DNA of 64,000 nt from Galbula dea (taxonomy: Eukaryota; Chordata; Aves; Piciformes; Galbulidae), in assembly GCA_013399015.1 (NCBI GenBank), contig VWZX01004666.1, forward strand, positions 660,400-724,399, given 5' to 3'. Shown here piece by piece: positions 13,001-25,400 of the stretch (position 1 is its first letter; the number at the start of each line of letters is the position of its first letter). The position numbers and the translations under genes were made by a program. The notes under the pieces are model-generated. The model was not told where the DNA came from. It saw only the letters and a program-made list of their open reading frames with translations, and searched no databases.

Positions 13001-13063
13001 CTGGCTGGGTTGCTGTGGGGAGGGGTAAGGGTAGGGGTGGCTGCCGCCGGTGGGGGGCGGTGC

Positions 13064-13410
13064 ATGCGCAATCTCGCGGCCGCCTTCGCACGGAGTGCTC
13101 GAGTCGTGAGGGCCGGGGTCAGGGCGGCGGCGGGGGGTCCCCTCGGCCTGGTGGGGTGCAGCCGGCCGCTGCGTGCCGTTACCCAGCCTCTCTGGTATAG
13201 TGCGACCGCCGCCATGCCCGGTAGGAACAAGGCGACTTCCAGCTACGGCTGCCCAGAGCTGGCGGTGGGGCAGCAGGCCGGGGAGGGCGGCCGCGACGCC
13301 AGAGGCCGCTCGCCTCAGGGGGAAGAGGAGGACCGTGGGGACATCGGTCCTGGTGCTAACATCGGCGACCCTGACATCGTCAAGTCTCCCAGCGACCCGA
13401 AACAGTACAG
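13064..13410 (+). CDS. NRDC: NRDC coding exon 1
   Basis: It encodes residues 1-116 and ends at the donor ag|gtgaga in a split Arg codon. Residues 1-50 contain about ten Arg and no acidic residue, and look like a mitochondrial-targeting peptide. Met51 (13214, context ccgccgccATGc) opens the conserved MPGRNKA block. The first ATG (ggtgcATGc) has a weak initiation context, so leaky scanning to Met51 is possible. The frame stays open upstream to at least 12905 without another ATG. Confidence 0.88.
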
Positions 13411-16400
13411 GTGAGAGTCGGCGGTGTCGAGCCTTCTGCCTGAGGCCCAGGAAGGCTTATGTGGGATAGGGAGAGGATGAGCCACTGTCGCTGGGGCAGA
13501 CCCCGGCTGGTCTCTGGGGTACGCTGGAGCATCCTCTCCCGTCTGCCAACGGAAAACCGGCCCCGGCCGGCGGGAGGTGATAGGTGCGGGGCTGAGTGCC
13601 AGCCTGCCTCATATCCCGAGCACATCAAGCACTCTGGCACGACTCTTGCCTCAGGTCAGTGAAATCTGGCTCATCTCGGTGGCCGGGAGAGTTAGGTCCT
13701 TTCTGCGAGTGGTGGAGTTGGGTTCAGATTTGTATTTTTTCTGAAGGTGAGCTGCCAGCTTTGTGTCCGGTAGTGACATGGTTTGGTGGCATGGTGATGA
13801 TAGGTTGATAGTTGGACTTGATGATCTTAGAGGTCTCTTCCCATCTTACCGATTATGTGATTCTGTAATAGTGTTAGGTCTTGCATAGAAAGAAGAAATC
13901 ATTAGTTGTTCAAGTACCCTACTGTGACTGTCTGTTTTTAAGGCAAAGCAATACTGAAATGTTAGTTTGCAGCCCTAGTCTAGACAGCTCTGTTCCAAAA
14001 TAGTTAAGCTGGAGTGTGAAATGTAGGCCAAGTATTACAGAGCAGATAACATCTTAGAAAAGTCTGTTACTGCACCCATTTTAGATGAGCTTTAAGTTTT
14101 AATGTGAATATGGCGGTTGAGACAAAAATTACTTCTGCATTGCTCTTTTGCTTTTGTTTTCATTTGTATAAGTTCTGCTTAATACCCCTGACAGTGCTGA
14201 AAAAGATAATTTTCCCTGAATGCAGCCTATAGTGTCTGTGGCCTTCTTGCAGTTACAGAGAGACTCATCTTAGAACACCAGCAGTGGTTGAGCTCTTTGG
14301 ATGCTGTAAAGCAGTCATTCTTGAAGGCATGCTGTTGTATCTTCTTTCTATTAGGCAGAATATTATTCAGCCCCTGTTAGAGATGCTCGTTTTATCTTTA
14401 CTTTTAATGGTATCTAATCTGTGCAGTCACTGGAGAATCTGCCTAAGCCTGGAACTGAATTTTGGATTTGCAGTGACATTGGCCGGCAGTGAAATTCCCT
14501 GCTGGCTCTGTGAAGGGGACTGTGTCCATTGGCTTAGGGAGAAACTTGATCCCTCCCTTCTTGCCCTACTTCCCTGCTGCTTCCTCTGGATCTCTGCCTG
14601 CCTCTCCTGCTGGCCTTCTTACTCATCCTACTTTGCAGCAGGCTTGTCTTTCTGGAGAGTTCACAGTTACAGATGCTGTCACCTTAGGAATCTTCTACCT
14701 TTAATACTTGAGGCAGCACAGTGATAAAAGTTGGGAAATCCATTGAAACCGGCAATCTATTTTGAGGCTCGGGAATCTCCTCTGCGTGTAGAGGGCTGGA
14801 GAATGTGTTTGTAGCATAAGATAGACTAATACCAAAACCTTCCAGAAATCTTACTGTCTGTTCTTAACAGTTTTTTTGAATTGGAAGCAGAATGTTGCAT
14901 CTTTTCAGACAGATTTCCATGTGTAGGAGGTGGGCCTGGCACAGAATAGTCACCAAAGTTACCCTTAGGAGAGAGAATATCAGTGTGGCTGAAAGTAAAG
15001 CATAGCTATGTCCAGTAACTATGAACCAAACCTCCTAAGGAAATGTGATGGCAGGTGATTTGATGGTGCACTTTCTCCTCTGTTCATGCGTAAGTGGTGT
15101 ATAATGTAGACCAGTCACAGTGGGCTTATTGCATCCATCTGGTGACATCAGTCTTAACTGTGTGGAAAATGTTATGTTTTACCTTCTCAAATACAGTGAT
15201 TATAAAACCCAAGAGTTCTGACAGAGATTGCAGAATGTATTTGCAAAAGATGAGTTTGTTGGGACAAAAAGTGTCATAATGAAAGCTGGTTTTGTTCATT
15301 ACAGATATGAGTGAGTAGTTATTTTTAACAAAATGTATTTTTAATGTAAATTCATTCACTATGGAATTTCATGGGCTTGTATTGCTTGTTTTAGGTAACT
15401 TGGGAAATTAAAACATTTATCTTAAGTGTTTCCCATCTGTATTTCAGTATTTACTTAACTGCTAAGCAATTGTTATTAATACAAGAAAAAACTTACTGAG
15501 AGAGCAATCCTGTTTAAACTTATCTGGATGGTTAAACAGTGTATTTAAGAATTTGCACTTTATTTTATATTTTTTATTTGTATCAATGTCTACACAGTTC
15601 TCCAAAAAAGCAGTTGGACTGTGTTTGCTTCTGTTGCTACATTGATTGCAGTTTTTGTACTGTATGTTGCATATTAATTGATACTTATGCATTGATTACA
15701 CATGTCCTTTTCCATTGGACTGAAACATGGAAAAAGTAAAGAACACCTGTGTGGGTTGGTGTCTCTGCTCAGCATAACCTAAACTGTTCTAGATTCTGCT
15801 GAAGGGAAATCTGATAGCCTCCAGCAGCAGCTTAGTTCAGTTGTGGCCTTGCTGCTTGGGCATTTTCTGTCCTAATATGTAACACCCACAAACCTGAGGA
15901 TGAGTAATGTAAAATTAGTATCATCTGCTCCTGTAGTTTAACAGGGGTATGTGGAAAGGATCAACAAGAGGTACTGGATACACCTGGATAAACAGCTTTA
16001 TGGTAAATTGCTCTTCTGGAAGGATAGCACTTTCCTGGTCTCTATTTTCCATGACTATCTGTTGATCACTGGGAAGCCAGTGTTCTCTATGGGCCGTGAA
16101 AACTTGAAGAGAAAGTTGTATGCAGAGGTGGAGAAGATGGTGCTTCTGCTGGAAGACATGCTGTAGCAACATTGAGTTGTCACTGTCAAGGGCTTTTGCT
16201 CTGAGCTCCCCAGGTGCTGAAGCACCTGAGCGTACAGTGTATCTGGTTTTGGGACCCCTGTTGTGCATTCAGAAGTACCACAGCTGCATAATGTGACATG
16301 TATAGGGTGCAAACAGGCTTTCATGGATTATGAACTTTGTGCCCAGATGTTAGCATGGATCTGGTACTGTCTGTACCTGCTGCAGTTAGTCATAGCATCT

Positions 16401-19400
16401 CTGCAAATTATACACTACATGTTGTAGTTTGAACGAGCAGAAATGCACTTGTGCTTTTGATTGAAAGAAATTTGTACTGCTCAGCAGTCCTGCAGCCAGC
16501 AGAACATGTGTTAGTGATTATGAAACCCAGGCCCAGAGTAAGTGCTATCATTGCCTGTTGGATGAGTGCTCATAATTCATAAACTAAACACAGCTATTAA
16601 ATACTTGGGTTTTAGCCTTTGTTGTGGACTTGGTATTCCAAGAATTGTGGTTTATCCTCTTAGAGAACTGCTTTACTTCTGTCACAATACCCCCTTTACT
16701 TGTTTCCTGTCCAAATACATGCCCATGACATTCAGCTGGGAGATGTACTCAGAGTATTTGTTTCCAAGGTGGTCTGTGGTCTGCAGAGCCTTAGCAAGTG
16801 GCCTGCAGCTCTAGTAAAAAGCAAAACTTGCACTGACTTTGTGTTTTGAATTGGAATATTGATAACACATGCTTTTGTTGCTGAGATACATTTAAATTGC
16901 TTAATAACCATGGATGAAACTTGTGAGAAACATGGAGTTGGAAAATGCACATTGTACCTTTTGGGGGGTTTTTTTGGGTAGTTTGAGCTAGAAATCTGCT
17001 TTGACATTTCTGCTACCTGATTACAACAGTGGCCACATTGCAAAGTTCTGGTCTGGTATAAACGTGCTTTGTAAGTCAGATTTTTCTGGGTCTGTGGGAT
17101 GTGACCATGGGTTTGGTTTATACTGGAAGGTTTTTTAGCTGGATCAGATGCCACCTGTCTGTATCACACTAGTTCTATACTAGTTCAAGTATTTTCTGGA
17201 TCCAGCATCCCTTCCTTTCTGTAGCTGGCATACTAGCCAGTCCAAGCTCCTGGAGTGGTGCTCTGGCAAATTTGACAAACTGGGACTGTCCCTTATCTGT
17301 TGTGAAACTAATACTGCTGAGAGATCTTGAAGTGCAGGGCATTGGTGCTTTAGTGTAATTAGCCTGAAAAGCTGTAGAATGGTGCTGAACAGAAGGCTTG
17401 TTGGCTTTTATACATGTATATATGCACAAACATACATTAAAAAATCTTAACCTATGTATACACACACACAGAGAAAACTCTGTATATTGCTTCTTGGTAG
17501 TAAACCAACCAACCCACTGTGACATTTTATTAAACCTGCGGAGGAGAGTTCTCCTTTCTAACATGTCTGTTATGTCTGTGGACCTCACTTGGTAGAAAGC
17601 ATTCATCAAATCAAACAGAGTCTCTGGGGCGTATTTAGAGGCAAAGACTAAGATCTTAATTTTGCCACAAAACATATGTTTCCAAGAGCCTGACAAGTGT
17701 AACAGGCTATGGAAGTTTGGGTTTGCCTGTTCTGAGTGCATGAAGTTTCTAAGTGAGTGCTAGTAGCTTAAATACTTGACAGGAGGGGCGAGGGGAGGGG
17801 AAAGCCCAAACCAGTGTCCCTGACTTCATGGGGAGAAGTGCTTCTTATTCTTGTAGCTGTTGAACAGCAGAAGTGTTTTTACTTTCCTGCTATATACTGC
17901 TCATCTTTTTAGCTACCATTACATTTACATTAGGAAATCTCAGTTGGAAGAACACAGAAATGTTACAGGAAATAACAGAAGTTTTTGCAGTTCTGGAAAT
18001 TCAGATTTGGGAAATGAGCATATTCAATGCGAATAATTATTCTTTCAGGTATATTAAACTGCAGAATGGCTTATGTGCACTTTTGATTTCGGATTTGAAT
18101 TACTTGGATGGAGCCATATCTGCTTCATATTCGGAGGAGGAAGACAATGACGATGATGAATCTGAAGAGGAAAGTGATGAAGATGATGACTCTGGGGCTG
18201 AAATCGAAGATGGTAAAGAAGGTTTTGATGAGGAGGACTGTGATGAGGAGGATGAGGACAGTGATGGAGATAATGAGGATTTCAATGATCCTGATGATAG
18301 TGAATTAGAAGAGTTAGCTGAAAAGGAAGAGACCAGAAAGAGAGGCTGTACAGAAAAGCAGGTATGTACTTAAAGCTGTAGGGTGAAAAAAATATGTAGT
18401 GAACTTTCTTGTTGTCTGAAACCTTGTGATTAGGCATTCAGATTAAACTTCTTTATTGTGTGTGTCCTGATTTATTTAACTTCAGAAAAATGACAGAAGT
18501 ATAAGATTTTTTGAAGCAGCTTTTACTGATAGCACTGTACTTTCCCTAGTCTGCAGCAGCCCTCTGCGTTGCTGTTGGCAGCTTCTCTGATCCCGAAGAT
18601 CTGCCTGGATTAGCACACTTCCTGGAACACAGTATGTATCTGCTCCAACTTCATCTTTTCCAGCTTCAGTGAAAAATAAGTGCTGTCTAGCTCTGAATTT
18701 CTATAGTATTTTAGTAACATTTCAGCTACCCCAGAATTTATTTTTGATAGTTCATGTTTTTATAAAAATACTGGTTTGATAAGAAACTCTTACTGTGGGA
18801 GAAAGAGCTGCATGCTCCTTGTGAGGCTGTGCATTAAGGTACATTTTTCTGTTGCCCATTAAATGTGGGGGAAAGCATGTTACTTACGGTTTTATAAACT
18901 AGGCTGGAGCCACAGACCCTTTATCTCTCTAGTAAAGGCTGATGCATTATTAATACAGGCACAGAAACTACATGAAGTTTATGGTCAGTTGTGTTTTAAA
19001 ATGCTACTCTTAACTGAGGCCAATCGTGCCTAGAAAGGTGCTATTGTTTCCAGTCTGGGCCTTCTGCTAACTACAGATTACTCAATCTGTTGGTATTTAG
19101 TAGTTAACCTCTGAAGGTGAGCTGTAGGTCAGCTGTAGGTAACCCTGTGCTGAAGAGGGGTTGCTATAGCTGCAATTAAGAATAACAAATTAATGTCATC
19201 TTGGTAATTTGTGTTGTTGTTGTTGTTCCAGTGGTTTTTATGGGCAGTTTGAAGTACCCAGATGAGAATGGGTTTGATGCTTTTCTAAAGAAACATGGGG
19301 GCAGTGACAATGCTTCTACTGACTGTGAGCGGACAGTCTTCCAGTTTGATGTGCAGAGGAAGTACTTCAAAGAAGCACTTGATAGGTAACTTCATACAAA

Positions 19401-22400
19401 CGGTGATGAGGTGTTAATGAATGTTTGTATGTGCCTCAGGAGCTTGGGTGTAGCTCTTCAGTTCTTCCTTTTGGGATGATTAAAGCTGTTGCTGAACTTC
19501 CATAGGTACCTGCTCTGCAACAGTGGGTATTGAATATAAGGAAATACTCTTTTCCCTTGGGTATGTTAGTGGTTTTTTGAGATGGTGCCAGTGTAGCCAC
19601 TGTGTGATTATGTAGGATCCATGGCTAAGTCTTAATGCACTTAGCTTTTTTTTTTATTGTTTTGGCTCCCTTAAACTAGTAGCATTGACAACAGTTGTAA
19701 CGTGACTGCCCTTCCAAAGAGAGGTGCTTCTAGAATCCCAGTGACTCATCCTTTCAAATATCTGTCCTGATAGTTAGATTTTTTTTCTAAGTTTTGTTTT
19801 GTTTTTAAGTCTAATCCATCATGGTGGATGGGAGGACAGCCTTCAAAGTTATGGTACAATGTGTGTCTCAAAAGGATACATTTCACCCAGCCAGGTTATT
19901 CAGTTAAAGTCTTTCTGGCAAAAGATACAGTCTTAACTTGCTCTTTCGTGTTGTGGGTTATGTTGGGACAACAGAGCTTTAGTTGTTGACATGGTTTCCT
20001 TCAGTGAAAGGGCATTCCCTTTTATGGGGGAAATTCCCTTTCATTCCTGTTCATGGGGTCATGGTAGCCAAGTACTCTTGATGCTGTACAATATCTCAGG
20101 AAGGGCATAGGACTCCACTGTGAACTTACTTTCACAAAATCTTCTGAAGTGTCTGATAACTCATCCCTGTTAGAGCCAGGAACCAGACTAGGTAGGTCAC
20201 TCATCCTAATCATTCTTAGGATGTAAAAGGCAATAATCCTGCACCTCTTAGTGTCATATCCCACTGTATCCAACCAGTTCACTTCTGCTTTCTGGAGCAG
20301 GGAAGCCCTGACCTTTGTTTTTTGATGATGTCACAGAACTGGTGTTTATCTTTCCTTAAGACAGTGTAGTCAAGATTTACATACTTTGTAGTAAGACAAG
20401 CAACTTTATAAACTAAATAAAAAAATAACTTGGTTTAATTGCTGGGTTTTTTTGCCCTGGTTTAATAGACACTGAAGAAAAGTATTTGGGTTTTTTTTTC
20501 TGTTTCATAGGTGGGCACAATTCTTTATTCACCCATTAATGATAAGGGATGCAATAGACCGAGAAGTTGAGGCTGTAGACAGTGGTAAGTAAGAGTATCT
20601 TTTCCTGTGTGTTTAGCCCAGCTTCTTAAAGAAGCAAAACCTATTTTGTAATGCTTCATTAGTTTCCATTCTGGACTACTCTTCTGAGCCCTTCAGTCAA
20701 GTTTACCTAACTTGACAGAGATACTAAACTCTTCAGTCTAAGTTCCATGGATATCAATGGCTGTTAGAGGAGAAAGACTGAGTGAAGTGCCATCACTATA
20801 AGAGTCTACCATCTGATTTCTTGAATTAGTAATTAATAATTTTAAGTGGTTTGACAGTAACTGGTGGAGCAATTACATGAACATGTGAGCACTTCAGCGA
20901 ATAACATGCCTATAGCTCTAGCACTAGCCCCACAGTGCTCTCTCCAGTCCTATGGGGAGTTAGTACAGTAAGTTGAGGTGATTGTACTTGTCTCCTTATT
21001 CCAATGCCTTAACTACAAAGTCACTTTACAGAAGAAAATTGAACCAGGTGTAGAAGTGCCTCCAGACAGCCTATAAAACCTCATTTTTTTAGAAAAAAAC
21101 CTGTTATTGGCAGATATATCAGGTTCAAATATTTATTCCAAGTTATCATCTTCATCTGTCTTCTGGCAAGGAAAAATGGGCAATTTGATCTTTGAATTTA
21201 GGTAAGTATCAATATAAGAAAGACTTGAGGTGCGGTTCTTCAAATACTCAAGCCAATTTATGCCTTCACTTGCACTGCCTTCATCATGCAGATCCACTCC
21301 TTCCTGTGCGTTGACGCTTTAGTAATGCACTGCCCAGTAAGTTGTCAGCTCCCTGAACTGGCTGCAGAACAACCCTGCCAAAAGAATTAGTTTACAGCTC
21401 TGCTGTGCATGTTTCTTACTACCAGTAAAACCAGCAACAAGAACATGCAATTCATGAGGGTGAAATCTTTATTTTGTCAGAATCCCATGTTTAGAGTAAA
21501 CTGATTGTAAAACTGCATTTTTGGAAACTGTCTTTCTCAGCTTTCGGTTTATTTCATTATTAGGCTAGAAGATTTTGTGTGTAACATCTGGAAGAAGTAG
21601 GCATGTAATTGTTCTGTGGCCCTTTCTGCAGGGCCTGACCTTGTAGGATATTGATGGCCTTGTCTTTCCATTAAATTTAACAGATTTGAGAGTGTTCAAA
21701 CAGGACAGGCTGGGGCTTTACATGCTTCCCCTGCTTATCCCTTTCTTTACTTCTCAGCAATGAGCTACCTTTTTCCTCTTTTCTTGGCTTTTAGTCATTA
21801 CTGCTAGTTCTGTTTCTTGTCCTACTTCACCACTTCATTGTACATTAAAACAACCCAGGCTGCATCTGTGTGGTGTCTCCCTTTTGCAGTTTGGTTGGGG
21901 TGTTTTTCTGTGGGAACACAACCACAAATTTTGATGCATGCTACTGCAAATTCTTTAACAGAGTATCAGCTAGCAAGACCTTCTGATGCAAACAGAAAGG
22001 AGATGCTGTTTGGGAGTCTTGCCAGGCCTGGACATCCTATGAAGAAATTTTTTTGGGGTAAGTTCTGAATTTCTTATAAAGTGGGGATAACAAGTAAACT
22101 TTTAACCATTTAGAAGATGCACTAATATGAGCTGTCTTAACCCAGCAAACACTAGCCTTGCTCAGAAGGACTGTAGTAGCTATTCTTTTACAGTAAAACA
22201 TTTGGTGATAGAAGTGTCTGTCAGCTTCTTAAGATACTTTTCTTTCTGGTGCTGCTTTTTGCTGATATTAAAGCTAGGTTGCCCTAGGCATATAATCATG
22301 TAACTTTCTGTTAATTTAAAGGTGGTACTCTCTGAATCATCTCTGTCTTGCTTCAGCTTGTTTTTTGCTGTTAAAGTTTCCTGGAAAAATAAAGTGGATT

Positions 22401-25400
22401 TGTGTCTAAGGAGACTTTTCAAAGTAAATAGTTCACTGTTGAACTTGTTGAAGTAGACCTTCACAGCCATGTGAGCAGAGCAAAAGGGAGATTGGTCCTT
22501 CTTCTCCTGGATAAGAGTCCTAACTCCCTTGCCCTTGTGGTGCTGGTGAAGCATGTAAATTGCAGTGATAGAGTTAGCCAGCTTTGAAATGTAGATAATG
22601 TTTATGCAGTTCTGTAGTGACATAGTGTACATCATTTTTTCCCCTCTTTTGCCTCCCCTGTTCCTCAAGTTCCGTTGGTGTGAGAATAGCAGGCAACAGA
22701 GCAAGCTGTGCAGTAGACAGTATGGCTGGTCTGATAGTGCAGGTGGGCTGTCTCCTCCCTTGTCTCAGAACTATCAACTGTCCTTATAAACTAGAAATTG
22801 GAAGATGCTAAACTTCAGTTAACATTCCTTTAATTCCAAATTTCTATTAGGTATTTCTAATGTGCTTCCATAACTATACCCAATGCCAGGGGAGGAAAAG
22901 AAATTCTTAGTACTTCTGATCTTGACATAACCCATGTCTAGATAACTAACCACCTTTTCATGTTTACAGGTAATGCAGATACACTCAAACATGAGCCAAA
23001 AATGAATAATATTGATACCTACACCAGACTGAGGGACTTCTGGCAGCGCCATTACTCTGCTCACTATATGACTTTAGTCGTTCAGTCTAAAGGTAACTTC
23101 AACCATTCCTTAAAAACAGACTCTTTGCTGCTGTTGGTGTAGTGGTTTTGGCACCAGCTTAGCTGTAGCCCAAGCCTTTTAGTGGATTGTCCAGTCCTGC
23201 AGGAGGTATTTATATGTAGATTTTAGCCTGGTTTCCTAATTAAACAAGACTTGAGCAATTGTGCTGTGTTACTGTCATCCTCCCACTTGAGAAACATTTT
23301 TAACAGAAACTATTCAATAAGTTCCAGATTAACGCAGAAGGTAGAATCTGTCCAGAGACACTGGAACAGGTTGCCCAAAGAGGTTGTGGAAGCCCCATCC
23401 CTGAAAGTTTTTAAGGCCAGGCTGGATGGGGCTCTGGGCGACCTAATCTAGGGTTGTTTCTTCTGAGAAGTTTTAGATGTTAAGCATGTAGTAGAGGCCT
23501 GTGCTGAACATAAATAGTTGTTGTGTTCAAGTTAAGTGTGTGCTTAGGGGTTTTGTTCAATGCTAAAACTGGTTGCAGTTGCATCTGTAAAATGGAGATA
23601 GTAATAACAGAGATGGTAATTCTTGTCTTCTCCTGTGCTTTTATTTTCTGTCTAGACTGTAAATTACTTGGGGCATTAAATGCCTCTTGAATAATAGTGT
23701 ACATGGTGATAGATTGTAGTGTTTCTTCTGGGAAAAAACCAGTGGTAATTGATAGCCAGTAAGGTCAACTTTGTGTTTCTATCTCTGTTAATACAAAAGA
23801 AACCATGAATCCTCTCCCCACCCAGTCCCACCTTTTTTTGTTGTTGTTTAGCATATACATCATCTCTTTGGGATTTCAGTATGCTTGTTTAAACAAGCAA
23901 TTTCCAATCAGTCATTTAAAAGAAATCCCTTAAAATCCCTTCCAGTGCTTGACACATTTCCTTTAGAGAAGTGGATAGGGAGAAGGAATTCTTAGCACCT
24001 GAGGACTACATTTGGGTGTGAACACTAGTGTGTATATTCAGGACATAAAGTGGTGGAATGAGTCTAGCAAGTATTGGTGATTTTTGTAGATCTCTAAGTC
24101 AATCATTCCTTTCCACAGTCACACCAGATACTTCTGAACTTTAAATCCCAGTTGTATCAGTCTGAGATTTCAGCAATATGGACAAAACCAGAGCTATGAC
24201 CAAAGGATACAGTTCAGTGAATATTAAGAATTGGCACAAACCAACAGCTTTGAAGCTTATAATTTAGAACTTTGCAATTTTAAAATATATTGACTTGTAG
24301 CCTCTTTATCTTATCAGTTGTTGCTTCAAAGAATTTGTCTTAGATCTTCATAAATTGCATTTCTGGCTTTCTTTTTTTCTCTCCTTATTAGAAACACTAG
24401 ATACATTGGAGAAGTGGGTGACAGAAATCTTCTCTGAGATCCCAAATAAGTAAGATTCTTTTGATGTATGAAGGCATTATTAAATTCTCTGTTCTTAAAA
24501 TGATGGCTTTTAACACAATATCCCTTACTGGAGAAACTAAGGAAATTAACATTTGTTAATTAACATCCTTAGCCAGAAAAAAGGGACAACTTTGGAAATT
24601 AAAGACTGGCATTAATTGTTTCAGGAGGACTTTGTTTATGCGTAACCCTACAGTCTGTGTGCTAACTTGCAGCAGTGTTTGCTTAATACTTGCTGATACC
24701 TTGATTTTATGATAAATGATTTTGGATTGTTTATCTTTGCTTTGTGTCAAAAATGATTAGCAGCAAAACAGTTTAACAGCCTATCTTGAATTTAATTTTC
24801 ATCCTTAGAGTGACAAATGATTAGAAGTTGATTTTGTTTGTTTGTTTGTTTTTAAATAATCCACTCCAGTGTGATGTCTAAAAAGGGAGTTCTGGAAAAG
24901 CATTTTATTTCCCCTTTCATCTTCTGCTTTTGCAAGATGTTTGTTTCTATGGTGCATGGAAATGTGCTTTTGAAAGTCTAGTGCCATACTGAGGCACATC
25001 CTCATTCCTCCTTCTCCACAAGGCAGTCTGTGAGGATTCCGTGAATCCAGGGCCAATGAAGGAAGTTGTTTACTGTGCTTGGCTTTCTTCTCCCCTGTTA
25101 TGAGAGCCAGCTTCTTACTGTTGCCACCTTGGACAGAAGGAGAGGGAGGAGCTGATTTGATATCTAAATCCTGAGTGATCGTGGTGTGGGCAGAGTGCAA
25201 GCCAGTGCCAGGTTGCCTTCCACTTTGGGCTGGGTGGATCCCGGGCTGCACTCTTTGAGGGCTATTTTCTGATTGTCTGGTGTCCTGCCTCTGTCACATC
25301 AGAGCTGGGGATGTTTAGGTCTTGTGATTATCTCAGTGTAGCTTTGAATCCTTGCCAGTAACATCACCTTTAATTTTGCCTTTAAGTGGTTTACCCAAGC

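Larger units (their letters stand above)
12340..13640. promoter_or_regulatory. CpG island over the NRDC promoter and exon 1
   Basis: CpG dinucleotides are dense from about 12350 to 13640, in sharp contrast to the AT-rich flanks. The island spans the CCAAT array, the start codon, exon 1 and the beginning of intron 1. I see no TATA box at a sensible place. This fits a TATA-less housekeeping promoter. A divergent transcript from the same island is possible but not shown. Confidence 0.85.

Noticed and set aside
12905..13063. Extension of the NRDC frame upstream of the first ATG
   Set aside because: The frame is open, but it begins at a TTG and overlaps the promoter CCAAT box. No ATG is present, so it is probably promoter and 5' UTR.
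14284..14724. Leu/Cys-rich 146-codon frame in NRDC intron 1
   Set aside because: It looks like a membrane protein only because of T/C-rich composition. A second frame overlaps it, and no family is recognisable.
18100..18285. Ser-rich minus-strand open frame
   Set aside because: It is the antisense reading of the GAN-rich acidic codons in NRDC exon 2, an expected shadow.
23251..23451. 66-codon frame in NRDC intron 7 with HWNRLPKEVV
   Set aside because: It is a remnant of the CR1 reverse-transcriptase frame, not a gene or exon.
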